Positions 37,258 through 49,057 of a stretch of 64,000 bases of DNA are shown here, piece by piece. This stretch comes from Ehretia macrophylla. Taxonomy: Eukaryota > Streptophyta > Magnoliopsida > Boraginales > Ehretiaceae. The stretch's first letter is position 1. Each line of letters opens with the position of its first letter. Both the position numbers and the translations under genes were made by a program. The stretch is taken from contig CM075770.1 in the NCBI GenBank assembly GCA_037974665.1, positions 7,452,501-7,516,500 on the forward strand, written 5' to 3'. A model generated the notes under the pieces. That model did not search any database. It saw only the letters and a program-made list of their open reading frames with translations, and was not told the origin of the DNA.

Positions 37258-38998
37258 TAGCTCTAAAGAGAAAATGGGCCAAATTGCCTTCGTCAAAAGA
37301 AAGACATACTTTAGTATTTCAGTCATGGGCGCATACTATATCTTATTACCCTATATTGCTAGTAGGGAGAAATTTATATCTGATGAAGTTAGCTCAAAGC
37401 AAGAACAGCTTCACTTGAGCAAAGGACTCTACCCACCCATTCTAACGAATGAAAGAAGTTTCGTATGGATGATAGGACAAGCGATAGCAGTTCTATTCTT
37501 CCTGTTCCTAATCCATACCATAAACAGACACCTTTGATTCATCGACATTAGAGCGCCAGGCTCTACCCCCACCCACCAGCCCTTTATGGAGTTACCGGAC
37601 CAGGAGAAAAAATTCCCCGATATCATAAAGAAAGTTGGAAGGGGCAAGGCCCCATTGAAAGAGAAAGTACTAAATACTTCCATGACGTGGCAGAAATGAT
37701 TACTGTCACAAGCACAAGATTCAAAGCTGCATACCCAAAAAGATAGAAAGACCGCTTGTTCGAAGAAAACTCTTTTAGAGCCTAGTACCAGCCAAGCCTC
37801 CTCGATTTGGCAACAAGAGTCGGTTATGGAATAGAATAGTCTTTTGGTCATCTTTCTCGTACTTGAGGCTGCTAGGCTTTATATTTATAGCGGACCTATC
37901 TCACAAGGACCGACTCCTTTAGGTTCGAGGTTCGATCAACCGCGAAAAGTCAGTAAAAAAGAATCTGCTCTCCAGTAAGCAAAGGAAATCTATTGCTATT
38001 GATCGGACATTAATAATTGCATTGCCTTAATGGGAACAATCTTATCAGTCTTAGAAGGAAAGATAGTTGGCTAGGGAATGGGCCTATAATTGGATTTATC
38101 ACAGGCGGCACTCCCACTTCTATTGGATCTCAAACAGCTGGGAAAGAAGAAATAAGGAAATCATTTATTCACCTGCAAACTTGTATCTCCTAAGGCTAAA
38201 ACAGAAGTCCCAAACACTACAACTTCCATTAAGCCATCTTCCACTCAATGAATTAAGCTTTCTATCAATGGATGGTAGGGAACTCCCAAGAGATGGAATA
38301 AGATTGTCTTTCTCACTGGATAGACTAAAGGAAGCTAGCTCGGGATATACTTTCAAGTACTGGAAACAAGGCAAGGGAATAGCACTTTCAATCAAATATG
38401 CAAAAATATTCAATATTCATTATTGGAAATAAGGAAACTTGCCTACCATTTTACCTTATTGAAATAGAAGATATTCAAATTCTATAGCATCGTCTTCTTC
38501 CCTCAAACCTAAAAGGGATTGTGAACAAGAAAAGAAGTGAAGGTACCCTATTTATAGATGAATGAGAGGGGCCCTTAACTTAGAATAACAAGAACTTAAA
38601 GGGAATGAAGGAAGCTAAGGCTGGATGGTTTAAAGTTCAACTGAAAGGTTCGGGTGTAAAGATCTCAATCTTAGATGATAAAGGCGATGTTCGCTAACCA
38701 CCTAACCATCAGCAGATCCGCTGTTTTAGAGATTGCCTAAAGACTCAAACTACAACTGCAAGCTCGTTGGCATGTTAGCTCATTAGCCCTAACCCCTTTC
38801 ACCTAGCTGGAACGAGAAAGAGGGCATAGGTACGATAGTTGCGAACCCCAGGTCAGTTGAAGATAGTAGCGAATCAGTAGGTTGGAGTAGCTCACCTGTA
38901 GGGATAACCCTCAAATCCCATTCACTCTGACGGCACTCAAGGCCCACTCAAGGCCGGCATTAGCATTAGATTGAGGCAAGGGTGGCTATCCCTACTAC
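37258..38998. other. Mitochondrial-type DNA, no gene recognised
   Basis: Two longer open frames, 38067-38432 (plus, 121 codons) and 37429-37851 (minus, 140 codons), overlap frames on the other strand and have no family I recognise. I see no promoter or other support for either. Confidence 0.4.
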
Positions 38999-39202
38999 AT
39001 CAAGGGTATCAATCGCTAGATGTGCTTGATGGGAGCATATGTATATGCACTGAGAATCCAGTCCATAACCAAATCACCGAGGATTTCCAACAAAGGAGCT
39101 TAGGGCTCACAAAAGAAGAAAGAACAAAGGCTAGAGCTAATGCTTTTGCGATCGCCCTAGCTTCTGCCCTGATGGGAATTATGCTTAATGCTGTTACCAC
39201 TT
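38999..39202 (+). repeat. 204-bp conserved repeat with an open frame, copy A
   Basis: The frame reads DVLDGSICICTENPVH, then EDFQQRSLGLTKEE and KARANAFAIALASALMGIML, ending in a membrane-like helix. The open frame itself is 38971-39231 (86 codons). Copy B at 58805-59010 has the same frame with about 78 percent identical residues by my count. I do not recognise the family. Conserved reading frames in two diverged copies hint that the parent sequence was coding, possibly a lost mitochondrial ORF. Confidence 0.6.
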
Positions 39203-39218
39203 CTACTGTAGCTTCGTT

Positions 39219-39255
39219 CCTCTCCCATTGATCGAGCGCCTTCAAACCTTGCGCC
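39219..39255 (+). repeat. Short dispersed repeat, copy 2 (diverged)
   Basis: CTCTCCCATTGATCGAGCG and CCTTCAAACCT align with the copies at 37108 and 40633. It follows directly on repeat copy A. Confidence 0.6.
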
Positions 39256-40290
39256 CCTTCCAACAAGTTATAGATTGTCTTAATTCCTATAAACTAGGAC
39301 CAAGCCAAGTAAGTCCGTAGATCATCTATTAATCCTTCTTTGAATCCCAGTTGTTTTAGTATCCGTCATCGTCTGGGGTTTTTTTAAGTGACCAAAGTAT
39401 AGAAAAAAGTCTTCCCCTGGGGAAACAAGAAATATAGTTTTGAAGCCTCGAATGAAGAGTATCTCTATCTGGCTTTGTTATTATTACCGTCTTATCTTCA
39501 CCCAGCCAGTAAGTAGAGATATGAAGAGAGTGGACAGCTTTGTCGCGGACCTTTCTTTGGTTTCTTTTATGAACTCCACTGGTCGTCCATGGATTATAGG
39601 TTTACCAATGATAATTCAAATAGTCAAAGATGTTGTTAGTCACAGAGCCTTAGACCCGATCCGCTGTAACTGACAGCGCTCTTTCTGGAACATGGAACTC
39701 TGCCCCCATTCGATCCAAATTAGCTTACTTGAAATACTATGTGCTCTGATGATTAAGGTATTTTCCTAAATTCTGACATCTAAAAAGATGATTTTGACTC
39801 AAAAAAGCAAGAACTTTGATTCATCATCTAGTTCTAGGTTCAGAGAGAAACCACTTTCCCTATTGACAAACCACTACAAGCCACTCATTTTTTGCTCAGA
39901 GTAGCAAATTGAATAGGGAGATAAATCCCTTTTTCTCCTTAATATTGAATGTAATCTATTACTATGAGGTCATGAGAACCCTGTGATTTGATATAAATTA
40001 TGGCATGTATCTCTGAGGAGAGTGGGGCGGCCAAACATCATCCCAGAAGTGAATCAACTTACCATTGCCCAAGTTCTGCCTGAAAGTCTCTGTATCAAAT
40101 AATACATTTCGTTATGCAGGATATTTAAGAGGTGGGTTGGTTAATCCATTTTTGCCATTGGAGAGGTACTTAGCAGCCAAATATGAGCACCATGGTTTTT
40201 TCTTTTCCTTTGGAAATATCCATAGCCACCTCATAAGAAGCGCTGACTTGGTTGAAGTCCACCTCCTTCGTTAAGGTTTTTGAAAAAAAT
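39256..40290. other. Mitochondrial-type DNA, no gene recognised
   Basis: Short open frames at 39440-39673 and 40065-40274 (plus) match nothing I know. Confidence 0.4.
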
Positions 40291-40632
40291 ACCTACCTCA
40301 TCTTAAAGATACCAACATTAACATTGAGTCTGATATTAATACCATAAGGAGTAGGATTAGGTATCCTAGGGGGATCATTATAAGTTTGATGCAAGAAACT
40401 CAGGTAAAAATGAGGTTAATGAAGCCACCCATGCTGGGTTGATGAATTGAGATAGTGTTTAATTTATCTTTAATCCTTTGATCTTGATTAATCAATTCTC
40501 TTTGTTGGCATGGAATATTAGAGGAACGATGGACCTTCTCCTTCTGGCCATCAAAGACGATCTTGACAAAGCATATGGTAATAGATTGGAAAGGAAATTC
40601 ATTAAACAAAAAGACATGCTCTCTTATCTTAC
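40291..40632 (+). pseudogene. LINE (L1-type) fragment, copy B, internally deleted
   Basis: The first 234 bp match LINE copy A, ending in LLAWNIRG, where the endonuclease's WN motif is retained. At about 40525 the sequence jumps to LLLLAIKDDLDKAYGNRLERKFI, which resembles the motif A region of an L1 reverse transcriptase (family form AIKIDLDKAYDRLEW). The rest of the endonuclease and the N-terminal part of the reverse transcriptase are therefore missing, an internal deletion. The right end abuts the short dispersed repeat at 40633. The reverse transcriptase assignment rests on one motif. Confidence 0.6.
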
Positions 40633-40675
40633 CATTCTTCTCCCTATCGGTCGAGCATCTTCAAACCTCTATCTC
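40633..40675 (+). repeat. Short dispersed repeat, copy 3
   Basis: Nearly identical to 37108-37150 and starts exactly where the LINE scrap ends. Confidence 0.8.
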
Positions 40676-41455
40676 TCATTCTCAATAAAGTCATTATATA
40701 ATGAATTTAGACTCCAAGTCCTATTCTAAGATCAGCACTCAGAAGTCAAACCTCTTATCTGTAACTAGGTCAGTTCGAGCTACGACCCTTCGAGCAAGGT
40801 AGTGCATGAGTTGCTATCTTTGACCAAGGTTAGGTCTTCTTTTGCTCTGCTGCTATTATTCTTCCTCCAACCTATACACAAGCCAAGGCTTCTCAAAGTC
40901 AAGTACATCAAAGGCAGGGGAAGAAATGGTCATCTAAATATTTGACACTGTTCTCATTTTTCTTCTTCCACCATACCAACCCTACACTTAAGAAGGTGGT
41001 GCTCTTCAGTATTGAGTGGGTTGCAAACTCCTTTTCAATCTACCATACGGAGACTGACTTAGACGACTAGCCTAGACTAGCCTTATAGAATCGAAGGGGA
41101 ACTATGTCTGGTCTATCCTTGCCTTCTTTAGAGAAATTCTTAGGCAATTGAAGCAATAAGCTAGTATCTTGTTTTTCTGCTTCTGAAGCTGTATCCTTAT
41201 CAGTTAGTGAGGTAGCTGCTACTATCCTTTTTAAGGCCTTTGTTATAGGCTTGTACTTGTTGAATCAGTGGAGCGTGAACTAACACAAACTATACAGTGA
41301 GTAAAGTGATCCGAGGGTTCAAACCGCTAAAGCCCGATCATTACACATTCATTCTTGGTCTGGCTGCTGGTCTAGCGAGCCTTCCTAGCCGCCTAGAGTT
41401 CTGCATGCCTGCTGAAGACCGTAACATAAGTAACTCTGTGCTCCATACGGGGGAA
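40676..41455. other. Spacer upstream of nad2 exon 1 copy A
   Basis: No gene recognised. The last 160 bp (41297-41455) are open in the frame that leads toward nad2 and probably represent the gene's native 5' flank. Confidence 0.45.
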
Positions 41456-41588
41456 ATGAAAGCAGAATTTGTTCAGATCCTCTCACATGTTCAATCTTTT
41501 TTTAGCGATTTCCCCAGAGATCTTTGTCATTACTGCAACCTTCATTTTTCTCATTCATGGAGTTGTATTTAGTACCTCTAAGAAAGAA
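41456..41588 (+). pseudogene. nad2: nad2 exon 1, copy A (NADH dehydrogenase subunit 2), truncated
   Basis: Reads MKAEFVQILSH then, in the next frame from ATG 41487-41489, MFNLFLAISPEIFVI and TATFIFLIHGVVFSTSKK. This is the start of plant mitochondrial NAD2, a proton-pumping membrane subunit of complex I. One base is missing between the two parts, so the longer leader is out of frame with the core start at 41487. The match ends at KK; the family continues DDYPPLVSNVG, and here unrelated sequence follows, so the exon is cut short. The real gene is split by trans-spliced group II introns; no intron boundary is visible here. Copy B is at 59544. Confidence 0.85.
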
Positions 41589-44046
41589 GAATGGTGATAG
41601 GGAAGGCCAAAAAAGATGATGAAAAAAGGGTAAGGAGAAGGAAAATGGTGAGAAGAAACCCTCCTAAAAAGAGAGGTTGGGTTTTGAATTCCTTGATGAA
41701 ATCGTGAAAGATCTCTTCGAGGAGTTGATGAAGGAAAACCGTATAGGACTACCACAATGGAAGAGGTCAGGTCCAATGAAGAAAGAAAGACCGAGAATCC
41801 GAACTCTTGTGCCTAAGAGGTCCGTCCCATTGAAAACTATTGTGGCTTGAAGGAAGGTATCTAAAGCCTCTTTGAGAATGGGGACATCGGACTGCCCCCT
41901 ATCGAGAAAACCACTGCCACCCCAATCACCTTAGTAAGTAGCGAGTCCCTGCATTCAACCTCTGAAAAGTGGCCTTCCATTAATAGTCTTTCTTTCAAAC
42001 TATTCTGTGGGAAGACTTAAAGTTGTTGGCATTTCCCTATACAAAGACAGTTTTCGCAATAGCTAGATTCTCAAGTTCTGATACATTTGCACCCTTCTTC
42101 TTGAAATAGCATTAGCTGCCCCTTCTATGGCATGGCATCCTCTTAGACTCTTTCTATTCCATCAAAGATCCAAATAGGGGATTCCGTAATTCTCCGACAT
42201 CTTACTGAGTTTCCCCCTCATGCTTTTGTAAAAAGCCAATCCACGGTGGGAAGAGGAAGAAGCTAAGAGTCACCAATATGAATGATCGCCTACTGCACCT
42301 TTCTACAGGCGGGCAAGTTTTCTCTGCCCTGAAGTTCAAGCAACTGGTCATTGATGTTGACAATGTGTGGGAAGGATCCCTTGAGCTTAGTAGCTCTTTT
42401 GTATTCATTCCCATTCCCAGGCGAGCTCCCATAAGTTATCTTCAATTGGAATCAAAGACTCCTATGCTTAAAGACTTAACTTAAAGAGGAGTGAGTGGTG
42501 CCCCTCCATTAGTAATGGAAGTTTCTTTATCTTCGGTTTTCTATTAAGTACCAGTGTCTTGTAGCAGTCCCTATCTCAATTTAAGCCCCTGCCCCTGGAG
42601 TCTAAATGCTAGTTCGTAGGGCTCATCAGTACCAGTTTAAAAGCCAGTTTCAGTAGTGTTATTCTTAGCAGTCTATCTTTATCTGGAAGTCCCGTTATTT
42701 TACACAAAAGAAAAGGAGAGCCTTCTTAATTGATTTCTCTATTTAGGATAAGAGTATGCAAGAGCTAAGTCAAAGGTTAGGCTAACGCTAAGTATCCGCC
42801 CAGAGAGTTAGCATATTTCGTTGGTCCTACGCTCCTCTCCCACTTCACTACTCCGTACCCCAATCCCTTTCTATCCTAATGGTATTGCCCGAGTCCGTTG
42901 GAGTCTTTTTCTCTTCCTTTCCAACCAACTACTACCTAGTTCTATTAAACCAAACACTTTCATTTTACATTAGGCGTGTAGGACGTCTGCCACCTTTGAG
43001 TACTTCTGCCGAGTCATTGTTTCAAGGCCAGAGTCGGGTAACTATATATCGTACTTATTTACTTTACCGGGCCTTTTCTCATTCCATTCAATAGAATAGA
43101 AAGCCAAATGCATTGACTGCGAGGGAAAGGAAAAACTACCCAGTTCTCTTACAAGGCGTGCTATCACCATAGGTGGAGTACTTTAACCTCCCGGTTGGCT
43201 TTATCAATTCCTTGTTTATTTTATAGAAAGGGACGGCTGGAGCTGGTGTGAAAAAAGAAGGAGACCCTTAGGTTAGTCACTTAGTTCAGGATCAGGATCG
43301 CCACCTTCTGATCTTTTGTTGAAAGAGGTTTCATCAACCCAAACTGCTGACCCAACCTTCTTGTCTTAGGCTTCTTTCCACGAATGGAGCAAAGGTTGCT
43401 TGAGAGTGAAAGCCGGATTGATAAAGATCGACCAGTCTCAACTATGTTTCTAGGTACGGAGTAAGTCAACCAAAGGGCGAGGATTAAGAAAGAAGTTCTC
43501 AATGCTGAAATCAAACTCTGCTAGCCATTCAAGGGAAGTAGGAAGAAGAGCGTTCTATTACCCTATTTGTCTAATAATTATTATTAAATTACCCCTATTC
43601 AAGAATTCGTATTCGTAGCCTCTGATTTTATTCCTGACTAGCGGACAAAAAGAAAGCCTTAATTCATCATGCTCTACGATTAACTGAGGCATACTTGATA
43701 ACCTAGTTTTTTTAGGGCTTGGGTACGAGAACATAATTGGATTTCAAAACACTAGTCAAAAGCAACTCACCAGAAGTTTTTCCTCATTTACCTTTAGGGC
43801 ATCTCTAAAAGGCAGCATCTGTCTCATTCTTCTTCCCCCTCGGTCTCGGTAGACTAGGGACGCTTACTGCTCCGACTAAGGAAAGGAAGAGCCTACGAAT
43901 AGCTAGGGAGGGCAACTGAGCAATGTAGCTACAATCCGACTAGTGAGGGCCTTCTCTTTGCTTTTCTTCACCTCCTGGGGTTCTTAGGGGGAAAAAGTGG
44001 CTTTTACGAGTACATTAGATAGACCTTATTGTTATGTGTCAGGAGT
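41589..44046. other. Mitochondrial-type DNA between nad2 exon 1 copy A and E4
   Basis: About 2.4 kb with no recognised gene. Open frames up to about 77 codons lie on both strands without known families. Confidence 0.4.
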
Positions 44047-44051
44047 GCAGT

Positions 44052-46643
44052 TGTGATAATCCGAACCCAGCATGCATTTAATGGCATTTAATTGCATTTA
44101 ACTAAGTGTTATCTTAAATGTTAGCATTGAATTTTGTGTTTATTTTTAGTTAAACATCCATTTCTAGCATTATTTCATATTTCTTTTAGAAGTAATTAAA
44201 TAATACTTGAGTTAATTATTTTAACGGAATAATAACTACTTTCATATTTCTGTTAATCGGTTTCATTTTTCTTGTACCATAATGCTCGGATTTCAATTAA
44301 ATGAAAAGTAGCTCCGAGCCAAAGTAAATTTTCAACCATGATTACTCTTCAAAAATTATATTTTCTTGAATTCTTTGAGATTTAATTGTTATTCTTTTAT
44401 TGTCGCAAAGTGTATTGCATTTCGAGAGCAATAGTTAGAGAGTGATTTCTAGTCCTCAGCAAATAGTGAAAACTAGTATTTAGTGTTTTAATTTTAGTGT
44501 TTTAATTGTTGTTAGCTAGAATTAATATTACATTAGTTATTTTAGCTTTAAAATGCATAAAACAAGCTTATTTGACCAATTTTTATGTGGGTTGACCAAG
44601 CCTTGACCATTTGACCATTGTCAACTTTTTATTTAAGCATGAAATAAGAGAACAAAGAAGCAAAATCAGAAAAAAAAAGGGAGCCATGGCCGAAACCATG
44701 AAGAAAAGAAAAAAAAACATTTCAACATTCAAATCTTCGATTCTTCGCGTGAGCTTGCACGGGGTGGTTTCCGAGGCATCCTACGAGGTTTTCCTAGCGT
44801 CTAGGAGCGTCTAAGGTGAGGGCTTCATGTTTATTTGCTCTTTTGAATATTTTGTGTATTAACTTTGATTTTTGTGTTTTATCCGTATAATGTTATTTTA
44901 ATCATTTTGTGGCTTAAAGAATGTTCCCTATCAATAGTAGAACATGTATTTATAGCTTTGTAACATTTTTTGCGGTTGAATATCGAAATTGAAATATAAA
45001 TTGTTTAATGAAGAGTAAATTATGAATAGTAAAACCCTGTTTCGATGAAGTTGCTCCGTTACGCGTTTTGTTGATGTAAGAAGGTGCTAGATATGCTATA
45101 ATGCCTAAATGTATGGTTTAATTAGATTGTGTAATGGAAAAAACAGAAAAAAGGCTTAGTGAAAGTTGAGGTCGTTTCGGTCAAGTTTGGAATTTTCTCG
45201 ATTTGCGTGAAGGCTTGTCGAGGTACGTCATGGAAGCACTTTTGGTGCAGTTGTGACATTGGTTGGGTAATTGGTTGAAGTAGTTGTAGTTCAAACGAGC
45301 AAAGAGGGAAATCGGGGCTTTGCGTGAATTCTAGGGTCAAGTAGGGTTTTGGGGTCTTTAGACATGCCTTATAGTGACCTAGGAGGATTAGTGAAGTCAG
45401 TTTCCAAAACTCGTGGCTCGTTTGAAAGTAGTAGTGTTTTGAAAGTTGGGGTCATTTTTGTGATTTTGTGTGTTTTCATAGTATATTGCCTATAGAATGC
45501 TTATAATGCCTATAGAATACTTATTATTGCTTGATAATGTTTGTTGGTGTTGTTCTTGTTACTTGTTTGATTGTAAATGCTTGTTATCTTGTTTATTATC
45601 TCTAATCTGTATTGTTGTGCTATCGCTCGTTTATCGCCTTGTATCGTGTCTTGCATTGCATAGTGTCAGGCGCGTGAGTGATGGGCCTCTCTGGGTAGCC
45701 TCGGGTTGCCAGTGTTGGTTGCTCTAGCTCCGTGTCCTATTCCCTTTTCTCGATTGGGTTGCCTCCCAGGGAGATTTGCGTCGTAGAATTGATGGTTACT
45801 CCTGAGGTATTCCAAACTGAAGTTATAAGGTGGTTGCACGCTTCTTGTCATCATTGTCAACATCAAGCTCGAGATTGATGTATCGCTCGTGAAATGGTAC
45901 ATTGCTCGTATGAGTGAACCATAGCCTTCAGAGTGTGGTATAGCTTTGAATGGTTGTGTTAATGCTTTCAGTAATTTCTTATTGTATTGATTGTTTGTCT
46001 TGATTGCTTACTTATCAGTTATATTGTTTAACTGTCTTATTTGCATTGCACGACTTTCTTTCTCTCCAATTCGATATCTGTCTCGCCCTCATTGAGTATA
46101 TGTGTTGTGTATACTCACTCCTCACCACCACATTTCAGGAAATGCCATGTTAGCAAGAAAGTTCGTGATTACGTGAAAGATCATGCTTGAAGAGTTGTCT
46201 TGCGTGCTATGTGGCTTGAGTTGTCAAAGATGCAAAGATGTATGTTTCATGTGTTGATTGTATTTAATGTTGAAAAGGAATGTAATTTAAGTTTTCTAGA
46301 TTATTGAAGTGATTTGGAAAAGCTAGTTTATGTATTAGTTGGTATGGCTTAACTTTAAACCATGTTTGTACTATTTAAAGAAAGAGTTATAATAGTCTAG
46401 TACTTGGAAATGTATGAATAATTGCTGTGTTTAATTGTTGAGAACCGAGACTCGGATGGCCTTGAGGTGGTTGAATGATTAGACATGGTATTGGTCCACT
46501 TATATGCTGTCACAGGTTTCTTTTGCCTAGATACAGGGGAGACTCCATCCATTTTCCTTAAAAATTATGCCCGGGTTTGGAATTGGGTTGTGATTAGATT
46601 GATTGTTAGAACTCCCGGTCTCGAGAGGGATCGGGGTGTTACA
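44052..46643 (+). mobile_element. E4: solo LTR of a Ty3/gypsy-like element
   Basis: 2,592 bp from TGTGATAAT to GTTACA with exact GCAGT target duplications at 44047-44051 and 46644-46648 and no interior. That is the product of recombination between the two LTRs of a full element. It is related to the E1 LTR in its ends and motifs. CTAAGGTGAG lies at 44811-44820, 759 bases in, close to the position in E3. A GC block at about 45660-45830 and a hairpin at 46094-46116 follow. Age cannot be read from a single LTR. Confidence 0.93.
46094..46116 (+). other. LTR hairpin, E4
   Basis: Seven perfect pairs GAGTATA/TATACTC with a 9-base loop, preceded by CCCTCATT and followed by CACTCCTCA, then TTTCAGG 22 bases on. 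Confidence 0.8.
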
Positions 46644-46648
46644 GCAGT

Positions 46649-47969
46649 GACCCTTTATATGGGGCACAAACAGTACTAAGGCCTGTCTGGAGTTCGTGAT
46701 CCGTGGGTATGGAGCGCGTACTCTAGACAGTAATGGGAGCACCGGACTTCCAACCGGTGCATTTGTATGTCCTAGGGGTAATGGCCTAAGCCTCTTAATT
46801 ACTTTAGAAGCCAGAGATACCCTCTAGCTGGCAGAAAAGAGAGGCAAAAGTCTCGAGCTATGCTCTGGCAGGAAAACCCTTTCCCTTATAATACGATACG
46901 AGGCCCTTTTTTTAAAAACTGCTTGGCAAAGAAAAGAACTTAGAGAAGTTTCGAAGTGAGATTGTCGAGACGGTACTCTGACTCTGCTTCCAAATAAACT
47001 AAACAAAACAAAAAGCTTCTACCACGCATGATATTTAAGGCAGTAGAAGCAACCTTCACACCTTACCTAAATTAAATAAACAACAATCAACGCAAGAGTG
47101 CGCCTACTTCTAGGCTCGATATATCTCTAAAACCGTGGACTACGCCCCCGTGAGAGCCCTCTATTTGACTAACATACTCCTTTTTAATCTCCCCCCACAT
47201 CTTCATATCCAAGCTGGGAATGATTGACCTTCGAATTCAAATAATAGCGCATAATGGTAGTACTCCTTCCCATTTCTTCTTTTATGATTTTATCTACTTG
47301 AAATGCTTATAGGTATGTACGGAGAAGGTACCCAGGGGACCAAACAAAAGGGCACTGAAAGGTCTTCAATTAAAGTTTTGCCAGTATTGAAAGACGAGTA
47401 AAGATTGCTAAAACAGACTTAAGGATAATAAATCGAGGAATTAACTAAAACTACATTTGACTGACTATACACTCTTTGTCCTCCGCCGAGTGAACCTAAT
47501 ATTAATAACAACTCTAAAGGAAAGGATGATACACGTCTTGGAGTGAAGGACAGAGCACAAAAATCTTTTTTTTCTGGAGAAAAAGTAAGTGGGGTGCTTT
47601 ATCTATTCCCTTCCGATGTCCCCATTAGTTGATATCTGGAATTGGAAAGGAATTCCAGATCATTCAGATTTAAGGTTCGGGTTCGGGGATATGGATGGAA
47701 TCGAGAGGGAAGAAAGAGTCTGGTTTCAGAGGCTTGATCAATTGTGTAATCATGGATCATCAACAAATCCCTAAATGTTTCTTTATACTGTTGCCATGGA
47801 AAAGGTTCAGGTTGGGAGAACTCTTAGATTATCAAGTTTTAGAAAGCCTTTATGAAAATCCATATCCACCTATGTTGTGCCCTTCTACCCAAAGCATTCT
47901 GACATCTGTTATTCCAGGTCTCACCTTGTAAAGCAAAGTCGGACAATGGGAAAAGACATGGAATTGATA
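46649..47969. other. Mitochondrial-type DNA between E4 and trnC
   Basis: No gene recognised. A perfect 7-bp hairpin at 46739-46760 has an anticodon-like loop but lacks the other arms of a tRNA. Confidence 0.45.
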
Positions 47970-48043
47970 GGGAACCGTAGCCAAGTAGCTAAGGCATGAG
48001 TCTGCAAAACTTCTATTCATCGATTTGAATCTGACCGGTTCCT
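47970..48043 (+). tRNA. trnC-GCA: tRNA-Cys(GCA), mitochondrial type, possibly decayed
   Basis: A 74-nt stretch with acceptor arms GGGAACC and GGTTCCT (one G-T pair at the end), D-arm AGCCAAGTAGCTAAGGC and anticodon loop TCTGCAAAA (anticodon GCA). In the T-loop, GATTTGAATC stands where GGTTCGAATC is usual. The C-to-T and G-to-A differences in the T-arm and anticodon stem suggest a decaying copy. No protein gene is next to it. Confidence 0.75.
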
Positions 48044-49057
48044 ACAGCACCATTCTATTCATCATTTTGTTTACATGGTTAGTGGATAGAACAGGGGTCC
48101 CCAGATCAAAGGTTCAAAGTTGAGAATTCTTGAAGTGAGATTTTCTTTTTGAAAATTCCAGTTTCATTCATTTATACCTACCAGCACAGGAAGGAATAGT
48201 TTTCGTTCCCGCTAACTAAGTAGAAGAAGGTTAGATTTCCTTTCCACGAATAGTTGAAAGACATCGTTTCAGGTCCATAGTTGTATTCAGTAAGTTGGGT
48301 AGCTCAATTCCAATCTTTCAGCCTAGTACTCATTCTTACTGGAAAAGCGATGCCAGAAGTCGTGCTAGCTGGAAACTGAGACTTAGCTTGAGATTGAACT
48401 TGAGCTAGAAGCCGAACCACTTACCAATAGTTCTTTTTTACCGCTTTCTACCCGTAAGAGGAAAGGAAGAGGTTTAGGGGAGAGGGAAGAGGACCGAGAA
48501 GTAGGGATCGGACATTCAATTCAAGGTGGAGACCCTATAGTTACGTTCAACACAACAAACTACTAATCTTTGTGGTTACCTTTCTGTCATTAAAATAGAT
48601 TCAGATACGATTGGAGTCACTTAACAAGGGTATTTAAATTAAAGGGATCCACTAACCCCATTTGAGTTGGACGACAAGAAGGATGTCAGACTCTCCTGTT
48701 GAGCTAGGAAATAGAGTTCCTGAAGAAACTCAAACGAACTAGCCACTCATTCTTTCAATGGCCTTTTAAGCAAGGCATCTCTTTCTGGCTCTCCTCGGGA
48801 AATGAGCTGCCCGGCGAACAAGAGGTCCCAATCACTATTCATGAAAGGAAAAAAAGGGACCACTAGCCTAGAGAATCAAATAGGGAATAGGCCAAGAGTT
48901 CCCCCCTTCCCCGGAGGTGAAGGGGCAGAAAGGGATACCAGGGACAGAGTAATCTTAGGGTTCATTTCATGCATGCGGAAGGAAAGACAGAAGAGCAGCT
49001 TTAAGGGCGAGGAAAGAAGAGGTTATTAGAGAAGGAGCAGCTTCTGAGGAAGCATCC
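48044..49057. other. Mitochondrial-type DNA between trnC and E5
   Basis: No gene recognised. A 75-codon open frame at 48802-49029 has no family I know. Confidence 0.45.

Noticed and set aside
37429-37851. 140-codon minus-strand open frame
   Set aside because: Cysteine- and phenylalanine-rich with no known domain; likely chance in AT-rich DNA.
37860-37960. GGTTCGAGGTTCGATC resembling a tRNA T-arm
   Set aside because: No other tRNA arms fit around it.
38067-38432. 121-codon open frame
   Set aside because: No family, start context or conserved partner; an opposite-strand frame overlaps it. I list the region as unassigned DNA.
46739-46760. Perfect 7-bp hairpin with anticodon-like loop, looked like a tRNA
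   Set aside because: No acceptor stem, D-arm or T-arm of the right spacing on either strand.
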